The position numbers and the translations under genes are program-made. This document shows, piece by piece, positions 1-8,144 of a stretch of 64,000 bases of DNA. The notes beneath the pieces were generated by a model. The model had not been told where the DNA came from and searched no databases. It saw only the letters and a program-made list of their open reading frames with translations. The DNA lies in assembly GCA_050694175.1 (NCBI GenBank), contig JBOGXA010000010.1, positions 53,796 to 117,795 of the forward strand, in the 5' to 3' direction. Positions within the stretch are counted from its first letter, which is position 1, and every line of letters starts with the position of its first letter. Source of the stretch: JBOGXA01 sp050694175 (lineage in GTDB: Bacteria; Actinomycetota; CADDZG01; WHSQ01).

Positions 1-178
1 CGAGGCGCGACTTGTTGAGGCGGCGGCGAAGCGGTCGGTCGGCATCGAGGGGATCGCCCGGCATCGCTTCTCGGGGAGCGCGGTGCCCCCGGCGATCCTC
101 CTCGGCTACGGTGCCATCTCCGAAGCCTCGATCGCGCCCGGAGTGGAGCGGCTAAGGAAAGCAATCAGCGACTTGTAG
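1..178 (+). CDS. C-terminal fragment of a MocR/PdxR-type GntR regulator with an aminotransferase domain
   Basis: The reading frame is open from base 2 to a TAG at 176-178 and gives 58 residues, cut by the window edge. The stretch ending ILLGYGAISEASIAPGVERL resembles the end of MocR-type regulators, where a PLP aminotransferase fold I domain carries a closing '(L)GYG.ISE..I..G...L' helix. Members of that family have a GntR winged helix at the N-terminus and often control vitamin B6 or amino acid genes; that half is not visible here. It could also be a plain class I aminotransferase. The identification rests on this short tail only. Confidence 0.6.
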   Translation, partial: EARLVEAAAKRSVGIEGIARHRFSGSAVPPAILLGYGAISEASIAPGVERLRKAISDL

Positions 179-570
179 CGCGCTTGAGAACAAGCGCGGC
201 TGGGCCCCCGAGTTGTCGCGTCCGTCATGGGGGATCAAGGCTTCATCAGGAACGCGAGCGCCGACGCGAGGAGACCGACACAGTTGTAGGTCGTTCCCCA
301 GTCGGTGGAAAAGCTGCCCCCCGTCCATCAGGGACAGGAAAGCGGCGGACCAATGATCATGGTCGAGAGCAAGCAGACCGACCAGGCGAACCCCTGGCGG
401 AAGTGCGCGCCTTCATGTCCTCACCGTGGCCGGGAACCGTCCCGATAACGTTACGAAGGCTCGAGTCCTGAATCCGCAGACGGGTTGTCCGTAACGGTTT
501 TGCGACGCTTACGGCGGAGGATGTAGCTCGAATGCCCGGTTTGGGCGTGACCGCGCGAGGAGCGGAAGAC
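179..570. other. Gap without a convincing gene
   Basis: About 390 bases between the MocR tail and the sensor gene. A 95-codon frame (184-471) shows no family resemblance and has the arginine/proline/serine-rich composition of a chance frame in GC-rich DNA. Small palindromes (TAACGTTA near 450, CCGTAACGG near 490) could be regulator sites for the downstream gene, but nothing stronger is visible. Confidence 0.5.
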
Positions 571-1818
571 GTGAGCCACGAGTCTGATCAAGGGCGAGGG
601 GAGACCCCGCCGGCGCGATGGCCGACGAGGAGCGCCGCGGTCATCACGCTGCTCATCACCATCCCCCTCTGCATCTGGGGCCTCCTTCTGGGGCTCTTCC
701 GGCCCGAGGGCGCTCCCGGCGTGGCCCCCTTCGACGTGCCGGAGGCGACCTTCTTTCTATCGCAATCGACCTTCGCACTGGTCGGGGCAGTGGTGCTCGT
801 TCGGAGGCCCGACAACCGGACGGGGTGGATCTTCTGCGCGGTGGCGGTGGTGGCCTCCACCGTCAGCTGGGCGACGCAATACGCGACCCAGGCACTGATC
901 GTCGAACCGGGGTCGCTACCGGCCGGCGACGAGGTCGCGTGGCTGACAATGGGCCCCGGCGTTCTGATTCCCGTCTGCTTCGCGTTGCTGGTTGCCTGGT
1001 TCCCAGACGGCCGGTTCCTGAGCCCGCGCTGGCGGGTCCTCGGCTGGATGTGCGTGATCGTAGTCGTGATGACCGTGATCGCGTCTGTCGCACTGTGGCC
1101 ATACCGGGGCCCGGAGATGCTGGTCGCCAACCAGCCCGAGGTGCCGGGCGCCGGCCTCGCCAACGTCCTCATGGCGTCCGCGTTCTTGATCGTGCTCGCC
1201 CTCGTGCTGGGAGCCCTGGCCTCGATTGTCCTCAGGTTCAGGAGTGGGGACCCACTCACTCGCCTTCAGCTCAAGTGGTTTGCGCTGGCCGCCAGTATCG
1301 GGGTTCTCGGTCTCTTCGTTGGCGCGCTGTGGGAGCGCGCGGGGGTTGCGCTCACGTCGGTGGGCTCGCTCGCACTTCCCGTGGCTGCAGGGATCGCCAT
1401 CCTCCGATACCGGCTCTTCGAGATCGATCGCATCATCAACCGCACCATCGTCTATGCGCTCGTATCCGGCACGGTCGTTGCCGTGTATGCGATTTCGGTG
1501 CTGGTCATCGGGATGATCGCGGTCGGACCATCGAACCAGCTGTCGGTCGCGGTGGCAACTCTGTTGGCGGCCGCCGCGTTCCGGCCCGCCCTGACGCGAA
1601 TCCAGGGCATGGTCGATCGTAGGTTCTACCGGCGCAAGTACGACGCAGCCAGAACCATCGACTCATTCGGAGCACGTCTCAGAACGAAGACCGACCTGGA
1701 CGAGCTTACGGACGATCTGATCGGGGTGGTCGGCGCGACCCTGCAGCCCGCGCACGCCAGCCTCTGGCTCGTACCGACGGACGGCGCTCCGGAGGGCACG
1801 CCGGCTGCCACCGAGTGA
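571..1818 (+). CDS. Multi-membrane sensor protein without a kinase domain
   Basis: A 415-residue membrane protein. About eight hydrophobic segments fill the first two thirds. A conserved 'LFEIDRIINRTIVY' segment and a 'VDRRFYRRKYDAARTIDSFGARLR' region (written as in the protein, interrupted here by function) lead into a short GAF-like start, 'DDLIGVVGATLQPAHASLWL'. This is the layout of actinobacterial/chloroflexal sensor histidine kinases, but the protein stops before any dimerisation or ATPase domain. Such kinase-less relatives are common, so it need not be broken. Start chosen at GTG 571 because GAGGAG lies 8 bases upstream; an in-frame ATG at 532 with GGAGG 11 bases upstream is possible. 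Function unknown. Confidence 0.75.
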   Translation: MSHESDQGRGETPPARWPTRSAAVITLLITIPLCIWGLLLGLFRPEGAPGVAPFDVPEATFFLSQSTFALVGAVVLVRRPDNRTGWIFCAVAVVASTVSWATQYATQALIVEPGSLPAGDEVAWLTMGPGVLIPVCFALLVAWFPDGRFLSPRWRVLGWMCVIVVVMTVIASVALWPYRGPEMLVANQPEVPGAGLANVLMASAFLIVLALVLGALASIVLRFRSGDPLTRLQLKWFALAASIGVLGLFVGALWERAGVALTSVGSLALPVAAGIAILRYRLFEIDRIINRTIVYALVSGTVVAVYAISVLVIGMIAVGPSNQLSVAVATLLAAAAFRPALTRIQGMVDRRFYRRKYDAARTIDSFGARLRTKTDLDELTDDLIGVVGATLQPAHASLWLVPTDGAPEGTPAATE

Positions 1819-1981
1819 CAAAAGGGAAAGAATTCCATCTTGCCCTGCTTTCATCCGTACCAGTACAATCCCGCCCGACGGGGGAACTGGAGACGGAGGG
1901 GACACCAGCCATCGCCAGCCGGGCGTTCACGACGCTTTGTCTCCCGCGCGTCCGTTTTGGAAGTCGAGAAGGGAGGCACGC

Positions 1982-3547
1982 GTGCTGAGAAACACGCTTC
2001 GATGGCGAAGTGTTGCCGGCGCAGCGATCGCAGTCCTTGTAGGACTTGCGCCCGTAGCGGCAGCCGGCGAAGGGCGAGCGCAGGGCCCGGCCGGAGAGCG
2101 GCCACAACGAGATGTCCGGGCACCCCTTATGGGGAGGAGCCATCCGGCCGCGATCACGGGCCGCTACATCGTCGTCTTCGAAAAGGATGCGTCGCGGGCG
2201 ACCGTGCGTTCGGCCCAATCCAGCGCACGTTCACACGGGGCGACGGTCCATCAGCGCTACGATCATGCGCTGCAGGGCTTTGCTGCAACGCTGTCGCAGT
2301 CTGCCCTCAACAGACTGCGCGCCAATCGCAACGTGAGTTATGTGGAGGCCGATCTCAGGGTGTCGGCTTCGGCGGTTCAGACGCCTGCGACCTGGGGTCT
2401 CGACCGCATCGATCAGAGGAACCTGCCCCTCAACAACAGCTACACGTACAACGCGACCGGAGCGGGGGTAAAGGCATACATCATCGACACCGGAATCCGC
2501 TTCACTCACACGCAGTTCGGTGGACGTGCGGTAAGCGGCTACGACGTAATCGACGGGGGATCCGCCGAGGACTGCAACGGGCACGGCACGCATGTGGCCG
2601 GCACCGTCGGCAGCACCACTTACGGGGTTGCAAAGAGCGTGCAGCTGGTCGCCGTACGCGTGCTCAACTGCCAGGGGTCCGGCTCGACGTCCGGGGTCAT
2701 CGCAGGAGTCGACTGGGTAACGGGTAACCACGCCGCCGGCCAGCCGGCCGTGGCGAACATGAGCCTTGGTGGCGGGGCCAGCACATCGCTCGACAACGCG
2801 GTGAACAACTCGATCAACGACGGTGTCTCGTACGCGGTTGCGGCCGGGAACAGCAACGCGAACGCGTGCAACTATTCGCCGGCGCGCGTCGCGGCCGCGA
2901 TCACGGTGGGGGCAACGACTTCGTCGGATTCCCGGTCGTCGTTCTCGAACTACGGTTCGTGTCTCGACATCTTTGCTCCAGGATCGAGCATCACGTCGGC
3001 GTGGCACACGAGCAACACCGCGACGAACACGATCAGCGGAACGTCCATGGCCTCGCCCCACACGGCCGGTGTAGCAGCGCTGTACCTGCAGGGGAGTCCG
3101 AGTGCGAGCCCATCGACGGTGCGCAACGCGATCGTCAACTCAGCGACGACCGGAGTGGTGTCGAACGCCGGCAGCGGATCGCCCAACCGGCTTCTCTACT
3201 CGCTGTTCGGGGCTCCGCCGCCCCCACCACCGTCGGGCTGCTCGTTGCCCGAGTCTTACAGCGGCTCCCTTTCGGGAAGGGGCGACTACGACTACCACCC
3301 GAACGGGACGTACTACTACTCGAGCGTGTCCGGCACTCACCGAGGCTGCTTGGAGGGCCCGGGGAATGCCGACTTCGACCTCTATCTGTACAAGTGGAAC
3401 GGGTACTCGTGGTCTGTTGTTGCGGCCGGCGAAAGCCCATCGTCGACGGAGAACATCAACTACAACGGAACCGCCGGCTACTACCTGTGGGAGGTGTACT
3501 CCTACAGCGGTAGCGGTAGCTACACGTTCAAGATGCAGCGACCGTAG
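1982..3547 (+). CDS. Secreted subtilisin-like serine protease (S8) with I9 propeptide and C-terminal PPC-like domain
   Basis: 521 residues. Order: signal peptide (about 1-30, 'VAGAAIAVLVGLAPVAAAGEG'), inhibitor I9 propeptide (about 60-125, 'GRYIVVFEKD...NVSYVEAD'), peptidase S8 domain (about 140-410), a Pro-rich linker (APPPPPPSG), and a Tyr/Ser-rich beta domain resembling bacterial pre-peptidase C-terminal (PPC) domains. The catalytic triad is intact: Asp169 (IIDTG), His201 (NGHGTHVAGT) and Ser355 (SGTSMASPH). This is the proteinase K/aqualysin-like subgroup. Start placed at GTG 1982, which has GGGAGG 5 bases upstream; a longer frame from 1937 has no site and would put residues ahead of the signal peptide. 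It presumably acts outside the cell on protein substrates and matures by losing the propeptide and perhaps the C-terminal domain. Confidence 0.93.
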   Translation: MLRNTLRWRSVAGAAIAVLVGLAPVAAAGEGRAQGPAGERPQRDVRAPLMGRSHPAAITGRYIVVFEKDASRATVRSAQSSARSHGATVHQRYDHALQGFAATLSQSALNRLRANRNVSYVEADLRVSASAVQTPATWGLDRIDQRNLPLNNSYTYNATGAGVKAYIIDTGIRFTHTQFGGRAVSGYDVIDGGSAEDCNGHGTHVAGTVGSTTYGVAKSVQLVAVRVLNCQGSGSTSGVIAGVDWVTGNHAAGQPAVANMSLGGGASTSLDNAVNNSINDGVSYAVAAGNSNANACNYSPARVAAAITVGATTSSDSRSSFSNYGSCLDIFAPGSSITSAWHTSNTATNTISGTSMASPHTAGVAALYLQGSPSASPSTVRNAIVNSATTGVVSNAGSGSPNRLLYSLFGAPPPPPPSGCSLPESYSGSLSGRGDYDYHPNGTYYYSSVSGTHRGCLEGPGNADFDLYLYKWNGYSWSVVAAGESPSSTENINYNGTAGYYLWEVYSYSGSGSYTFKMQRP

Positions 3548-3559
3548 CCGGATGATCTA

Positions 3560-3594
3560 GTGCGGCGTCGGGCGGGGGGAGCCCGGCGCCGCAC
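3560..3594. terminator. Strong bidirectional terminator-like hairpin
   Basis: Arms 3560-3573 and 3581-3594 pair over 14 base pairs (one G-U wobble) around a 7-base loop GGGGGGA. It sits between the convergent ends of the protease (3547) and the first kinase gene (3624), where a shared terminator is expected. There is no clear T-tract. Confidence 0.7.
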
Positions 3595-3623
3595 GCTTCC
3601 TCCCCGCTCTCCGCGGCGAAGGT

Positions 3624-4910
3624 TCAGGGGATGGTTCCCGACGACCGCGCCGGGCGGATGCCTTGATAGGTCTTCAAACGTTCGGCCGCGCATTGAACGC
3701 GGCGCTCGACGGCTCGTGGCCAGTCGGGGCGAAGCTCTCGGAAGGGGAGCGTCGCCCACCTCAGCAAGCACGCGGCTTCGAAGACCAGGTGATCGTCTCT
3801 TCTTTGGCCGCAGGCGGCCTCGTAAGCCGTGAGGAACCTCGAGCGGGCTTCGAGGGCGCACTCGGCAGAGAGATAGGAGAGAAAATGCCCCACATCGACG
3901 AGGGGATCTGCCTGCATCGCCTGGTCCATGTCCACGAATGTCACCCCACTCTCGTCGACCAGCACCTGGTCGTCATGGAAGCTGCCGTGGACGGTCGAGG
4001 CCCTGCCGTCGATCGCGGCAAGCATCGGAGCGAGGCGGCGCGCCAGCGTGGCCGCTTGTGACGCGAGAGGCGGGACGAGGTAGCCGACCGTTATCGCCGC
4101 GTCCATCAGTTCCTCGACTTGTGCCTTCAGGGAGTAACGAGGGAGGGATTCGATGGCGGTGTCGTGGAGCTGAGCGACCGCCTCCGCCACCGGCGGCATC
4201 CATCGTTCGTAAGCGGCGGCGCCGCGAAGATCACTGAGGCGGACGCCGGCCCCCTCGGCCTGCACCATCATCCCCAGGTCGGGAAACCAAGTCAAAGGTT
4301 CCGGCGTAGGGATGTGCGCTCGGCTCAGCGCGTCCGCGACCCGGAGCAGCGAGCGGCCGCCGTCCTTTCTGAGTTTCCCGAAGACGTAACCGGCGTGTGT
4401 GCCATCCACCCGGTACTTCAAGACCGCTCGTTTCCCGGCCTTGTAACGAACGACTTCGATCTCGCAACGCCCGAGATGCGTTCCCACTCGCGCCGGCAAT
4501 GCTTGGGAGAACCGAGAGAGCATGCTCTCGGACGTAGAGGCCTCCGCCAACCCGGGAAGGCCGAGATCGCCCGGCCATAACTGCGCGATCGCAGATAGCT
4601 CCGGGATGTAGGCAATGCCTGGAGTGGACGGTGTCACTCGAAGTCGGCTCGCGAGCTTCTGCGCACGTGCTTGTGGGCACAGGGCAGCGTGAGCCGTTGT
4701 GCGCACGGTTGTTCCGCGATCCCAATCGATGATTTCGAGTTCGTACTGCACGCGGCAGTACCTTTCAGGCTTGTACTTGACGTAGTAGGGGGCGCACGAC
4801 CGAACGCTCGATGCGGTAAGGGACCGATCGAACAGCTCCGCTATCGTGTCGCCGCGAAGGGCGACGCGCACCCCGGGCAGCACTCGATCCGGAGGTGGTA
4901 GTGGGATCAT
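3624..4910 (-). CDS. Aminoglycoside phosphotransferase-like (APH) kinase, glycan cluster kinase 1
   Basis: 428 residues, predicted cytoplasmic small-molecule or sugar kinase of the APH/choline kinase fold. The catalytic loop reads HGSFHDDQ (308-315) instead of the usual HGDxxxxN, so the normal catalytic Asp is Ser with an Asp further on, and the metal-binding motif is DMD (327-329). The same DQ variant occurs in the kinase domain fused to the ABC transporter in this cluster. Two N-lobe-like units are visible: YKPERYCRVQY (about 45-56) and RYKAGKRAVLKY (about 155-166), with a PELSAIAQLWP segment between. It is last in the operon, 12 bases after the deacetylase gene. Not an antibiotic resistance gene on present evidence; the substrate is unknown and probably a sugar. 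Confidence 0.85.
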   Translation of the reverse strand: MIPLPPPDRVLPGVRVALRGDTIAELFDRSLTASSVRSCAPYYVKYKPERYCRVQYELEIIDWDRGTTVRTTAHAALCPQARAQKLASRLRVTPSTPGIAYIPELSAIAQLWPGDLGLPGLAEASTSESMLSRFSQALPARVGTHLGRCEIEVVRYKAGKRAVLKYRVDGTHAGYVFGKLRKDGGRSLLRVADALSRAHIPTPEPLTWFPDLGMMVQAEGAGVRLSDLRGAAAYERWMPPVAEAVAQLHDTAIESLPRYSLKAQVEELMDAAITVGYLVPPLASQAATLARRLAPMLAAIDGRASTVHGSFHDDQVLVDESGVTFVDMDQAMQADPLVDVGHFLSYLSAECALEARSRFLTAYEAACGQRRDDHLVFEAACLLRWATLPFRELRPDWPRAVERRVQCAAERLKTYQGIRPARSSGTIP

Positions 4911-4922
4911 CGGCGGGCCCGT

Positions 4923-5678
4923 TCAGACCACGCCGGGAGCGGCGTGCCGATCCCGGGCGAGCGTCAGCATCGGATGCACACGCGCCCGATGGTGATCTGC
5001 GATCAGGGCCAAGAGCTCCGCGGCGGCGCGGCGGTCGTCGCGATCCATCGCCGCATGATGGAACATGATCCCAATCGGTCCGGAAGTCCTGATCGCGGCC
5101 GCCATCAGCTCGCCCAATTCGCTGGGAGCTAGTCGTACTTGCCTGTGGTGGGCGAACCAATCGATTCGGATGGGGAGCTCGACGAGGCCGGGGAGACCGA
5201 GCGTCGGTGCGCGCGCCTCCCGGGACAACACCTCGAATCCAAGGTCGATCAGACAACGTCCTGTCGCCTGTGTACAGCGATTCCACGGCGGCGTAAATAT
5301 CGGTTCGATCAGCGGGCCGAAATGACCTTCCAGGCGAGAACGACCCTCGTCGATGTCGCGCCGCTGAAGCAGTGTCGCTCGCGACGGGCCGAACTCGTAC
5401 TTTCGTCCGAGAGGCTCGTGGTTGACGTGGGCAAAGCCGTGCTGATGGACCCTCACACAACCCGATTCCGCTCGCGCGGTCAGTCGTCGCGCCAGAGTAT
5501 CGTCGACGGCTTGCGGGATCACCGCGAGATCAACCGATAGCCGGAGTTCCGCGAAGATATCTAGTAGCGGCGATAAACGGTCGTCGTCCCAGCCGACGTC
5601 ATCGTCTCGAAAGAAGAAATCGACCGTGCCGCCGGCGGCATCCAAGGCGTTGCGAACGGGATCGAGCCAGGTTTCGAT
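4923..5678 (-). CDS. Polysaccharide deacetylase-like protein, possible ATC start
   Basis: About 250 residues of the NodB/polysaccharide deacetylase fold. Motifs: FFFRDDDVGW (metal-binding DD), HQHGFAHVNHEP (HxxxH), and FTPPWNRC (the usual substrate-groove motif). It would remove acetyl groups from amino sugars of the glycan, or from a lipid-linked precursor. The first standard start in frame is TTG at 5645, but the frame continues upstream as IETWLDPVRNALDAAGG, the N-terminus expected for this family. GGAGG at 5690-5686 lies 7 bases before an in-frame ATC at 5678, so initiation at ATC is proposed. A one-base error or mutation in the leader is the alternative. It directly follows the glycosyltransferase gene stop at 5683. 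Confidence 0.82.
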   Translation of the reverse strand: METWLDPVRNALDAAGGTVDFFFRDDDVGWDDDRLSPLLDIFAELRLSVDLAVIPQAVDDTLARRLTARAESGCVRVHQHGFAHVNHEPLGRKYEFGPSRATLLQRRDIDEGRSRLEGHFGPLIEPIFTPPWNRCTQATGRCLIDLGFEVLSREARAPTLGLPGLVELPIRIDWFAHHRQVRLAPSELGELMAAAIRTSGPIGIMFHHAAMDRDDRRAAAELLALIADHHRARVHPMLTLARDRHAAPGVV

Positions 5679-5682
5679 GCAC

Positions 5683-6861
5683 CTACCTCCAATCCATCAG
5701 GATGCCAAAGCGCCCGGAATGAAGAACATCCAGAATGCGGGCGGTCCTCGGGCCCCCGTTCAAGTCAACGGGCACCGGGCGCGGCCGGAAGCTGAGGAGC
5801 GCACGGATCTCCTTCGCGAGGGCGAGTGGTTCCAGGTCGTGGGGATCGAGGACGCGGACTGCTCCGGCCGCCTGCAACCGCCCGGCGCGCTTCGTTTGCT
5901 CGTCTTCGCCCGAGTCGGAGAAGGGGACGACCAGGGCGGGGACGCGCGCACGAAGGATGTCCAGCGCAGTATTGTACCCACACTGGCTGACCGAAGCAGA
6001 GGCGGTGCGAAGCTCGGCTGACAGGCTCTTGACCGATCTCTGCAGCGTCAGACCGTTCGTGCCGGCCGCTTCTGCCCGCAGGGATCGCCACGTGACCTCT
6101 GGCAGGAACGGCCCCGCGACGACCTTCATCTCGACGTCTTCGGCGAGAAGCCGGCGCGCGCGAATCGCAGCCCGGAGGAGTTGTGCGCCGACGATCCCGC
6201 CACCTGCGGACACCACGATCTTTTGGCCGCGCTGCGGTGATCCGTTGCTTGACGAGCCATTCGGAACCACGAAGCCCGTGTAGTAGATGGGAGTTCGAAG
6301 CGGGAGTCGCGGGCGGAACGACTCCTCCAAACGAGCGAAGCCGGGATCCGAGTGGATCAAAACTGCGTCGAAGTAGCGATTGGCGAGGTCGCTGGCGTGG
6401 TCGTCGTGATCCTGCTGTTCGGGGCCTCGACTCACCAGGATGTCCCGAATGCTGCAGACTACGAGAGGTGCTTTCGCTCCCAGGTCTTTTGCTTCCTCGA
6501 GCAGAGGCAGGAGCTCGGCCTTGAACCTCTTCTTCCCGAATGGGAAGAACTCGATCATGAGCGCCTCGGGTTGCGCCGAGCGGAACGTCCTCAGGATGAG
6601 TTCGCGACGCAGCTCTCGAGCGCGATCGAGACTTCGGCGGGCGTCGTGGCTGATGATGCGTCCCTCGATGGTGGCTCCCAGAGGCGGCAACATCACCAGC
6701 TCAACGCCGTCCGGAGGCTTGATCGCCTTAGGCAGCTTTCCACCGCACAAAAGGACTACCTTGAACCTTTCCGACAGCGAGCTGCAGAGGGCCAACGACC
6801 TGGACAGATGGCCAAGACCGAGTGAGTGCTGACAATAGAAGAGCAGACGGGGCCGCGTCAT
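5683..6861 (-). CDS. MurG-like (GT28-type) glycosyltransferase
   Basis: 392 residues with a GT-B fold. The N-terminal Rossmann domain opens with LLFYCQHSLGLGHLSRSLAL, the glycine-rich acceptor-side loop of MurG-like and COG4671-type predicted glycosyltransferases. The C-terminal half holds VVSAGGG and SQCGYNTALDIL...RVPALVVPF, the donor nucleotide-sugar binding region. It probably transfers a sugar from a UDP-linked donor in the cytoplasm. It overlaps the upstream kinase gene by 4 bases (ATGA), so the two are translationally coupled. The donor and acceptor are not predictable; the cluster's two nucleotide-sugar dehydrogenases suggest an oxidised sugar. Confidence 0.85.
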   Translation of the reverse strand: MTRPRLLFYCQHSLGLGHLSRSLALCSSLSERFKVVLLCGGKLPKAIKPPDGVELVMLPPLGATIEGRIISHDARRSLDRARELRRELILRTFRSAQPEALMIEFFPFGKKRFKAELLPLLEEAKDLGAKAPLVVCSIRDILVSRGPEQQDHDDHASDLANRYFDAVLIHSDPGFARLEESFRPRLPLRTPIYYTGFVVPNGSSSNGSPQRGQKIVVSAGGGIVGAQLLRAAIRARRLLAEDVEMKVVAGPFLPEVTWRSLRAEAAGTNGLTLQRSVKSLSAELRTASASVSQCGYNTALDILRARVPALVVPFSDSGEDEQTKRAGRLQAAGAVRVLDPHDLEPLALAKEIRALLSFRPRPVPVDLNGGPRTARILDVLHSGRFGILMDWR

Positions 6862-8144
6862 AGAGCCCGTCCGTTCATCGCGAGAAGCGAGTTCGCCTCT
6901 TTGAGCAGCGCGGGGACACGGGGCAACGCCCTGGCACGGAGCCTGTTCACCGCTCCAAACGCTCGCTCGGCGAGGGCCGCCGAGATGTGAACACGCAAGG
7001 TGGCGGAATCGGGAAGTGCGCGGATCGACGAATATCCGCGCATGAAGACGTCCGCGTTCGTGCGTTCTGCGCTAGGCGATAAGAGGCCGAGCAATCGGAA
7101 ATATCTCAGCAGCCCGAGGAAGTTCCCGACATCCGCCCCGGCGGATCCGACCGAGGCTCGGTCGAAGTCTATGAACGTGACTCGCCCGTCTCGAAGAATG
7201 GCATTGTTCACGTTGGTGTCTCCGTGCACGAGCACGGGAGCGCCCGCGGACTCCTCGTAGCGGGAGCTGAGGTCCCGAATGAGTTGGCTCCCCACCGTGT
7301 CAATGTCCGGTCGCACCAGGCGGATCCCGTCCGCCTTGCGCTGCAATCGATCGAGCGGGCGTCGGATCGCCGGAGGCAGGTCGACCAAGGGCAGGGAGTG
7401 AAGAGTGGCGAGCGCTGCGCCGTAGGCGTGCAGCCCGTCGATGAGAGTTTGACCGTGGAGTGAGCCGATAGCCCGCCCGGCGATCGGCTCCACAACGAGC
7501 GTCTGGTGCTGTCTCGAATATCCAAGTGGACGCGCCAGTTGGAGGCTCGAGGCGCGCGCGGCGCGGACAAATGCCCGTTGAGCCCGATGCGTTCGTTCCC
7601 CCTCCCGTCCCGCATGGACCTTGGCGTAGGCAACGATCCGGTTGCCGCCGTCGAGGCAACGCACGACCGCGGAGACCTCGGGGTAGTAGTCGACCAGACG
7701 ACTCTTCATCCAGCGCGCGGTGAGGTTCCGAGTCAGCTCGGGTGAGGCGTCTGCGACCGCGGCCAGATTTTCGATCCTGCGATCGTTTGGAAACGTCCAA
7801 AAGACCGTGTTCAGTTCTGGATCGTGGAGGGCCGTCCCGAGCGGACCGGAGTGATGCCCGCGCTCCAGCGCTTTGCGAAAGGCGCGCTCGCTACGTTTTC
7901 TGCTGCGAAAGGTGCTCGCGGCGACATGATGGTCTCTTCCGTCGATCCGGATCCGGTAGACCACGCGCAAGCGCCGGCCGACCCTGTAGCCGACGAAGGC
8001 ACGACGGCACGACTCGATTGTGACGGGACCGTTCTCGCCGAGCCCTCCCGCTAGACGGTCTGCAACGGTTCTGGTGTCCATCAGGATGTCGCGCTGCGGG
8101 ACTATAGGGTCCGGCCGCAAGGCGTTTGAGGGGCGAACACTCAC
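6858..8144 (-). CDS. APH-type kinase, glycan cluster kinase 2
   Basis: 428 residues, APH/choline kinase fold with the canonical catalytic loop HGDTNVNN (307-314) and metal site DFD (326-328). The N-terminal 200 residues repeat the layout of kinase 1: a first unit (GYRVGRRLRVVYRI), a DPELNTVFWTFPND segment near 108-121, and a second unit (RCLDGGNRIVAYAKV). The GTG start overlaps the heparinase-like stop as GTGA; an internal ATG (MDTRTVADRL, 8081) is a less likely start. It likely phosphorylates a sugar or glycan intermediate. The active site looks complete, unlike the SF/DF-HDDQ variants in its two partners, so it may be the most typical enzyme of the three. Confidence 0.85.
   Translation of the reverse strand: MSVRPSNALRPDPIVPQRDILMDTRTVADRLAGGLGENGPVTIESCRRAFVGYRVGRRLRVVYRIRIDGRDHHVAASTFRSRKRSERAFRKALERGHHSGPLGTALHDPELNTVFWTFPNDRRIENLAAVADASPELTRNLTARWMKSRLVDYYPEVSAVVRCLDGGNRIVAYAKVHAGREGERTHRAQRAFVRAARASSLQLARPLGYSRQHQTLVVEPIAGRAIGSLHGQTLIDGLHAYGAALATLHSLPLVDLPPAIRRPLDRLQRKADGIRLVRPDIDTVGSQLIRDLSSRYEESAGAPVLVHGDTNVNNAILRDGRVTFIDFDRASVGSAGADVGNFLGLLRYFRLLGLLSPSAERTNADVFMRGYSSIRALPDSATLRVHISAALAERAFGAVNRLRARALPRVPALLKEANSLLAMNGRAL

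Noticed and set aside
184..471. 95-codon frame after the MocR tail
   Set aside because: No family resemblance, chance-like composition and no ribosome binding site.
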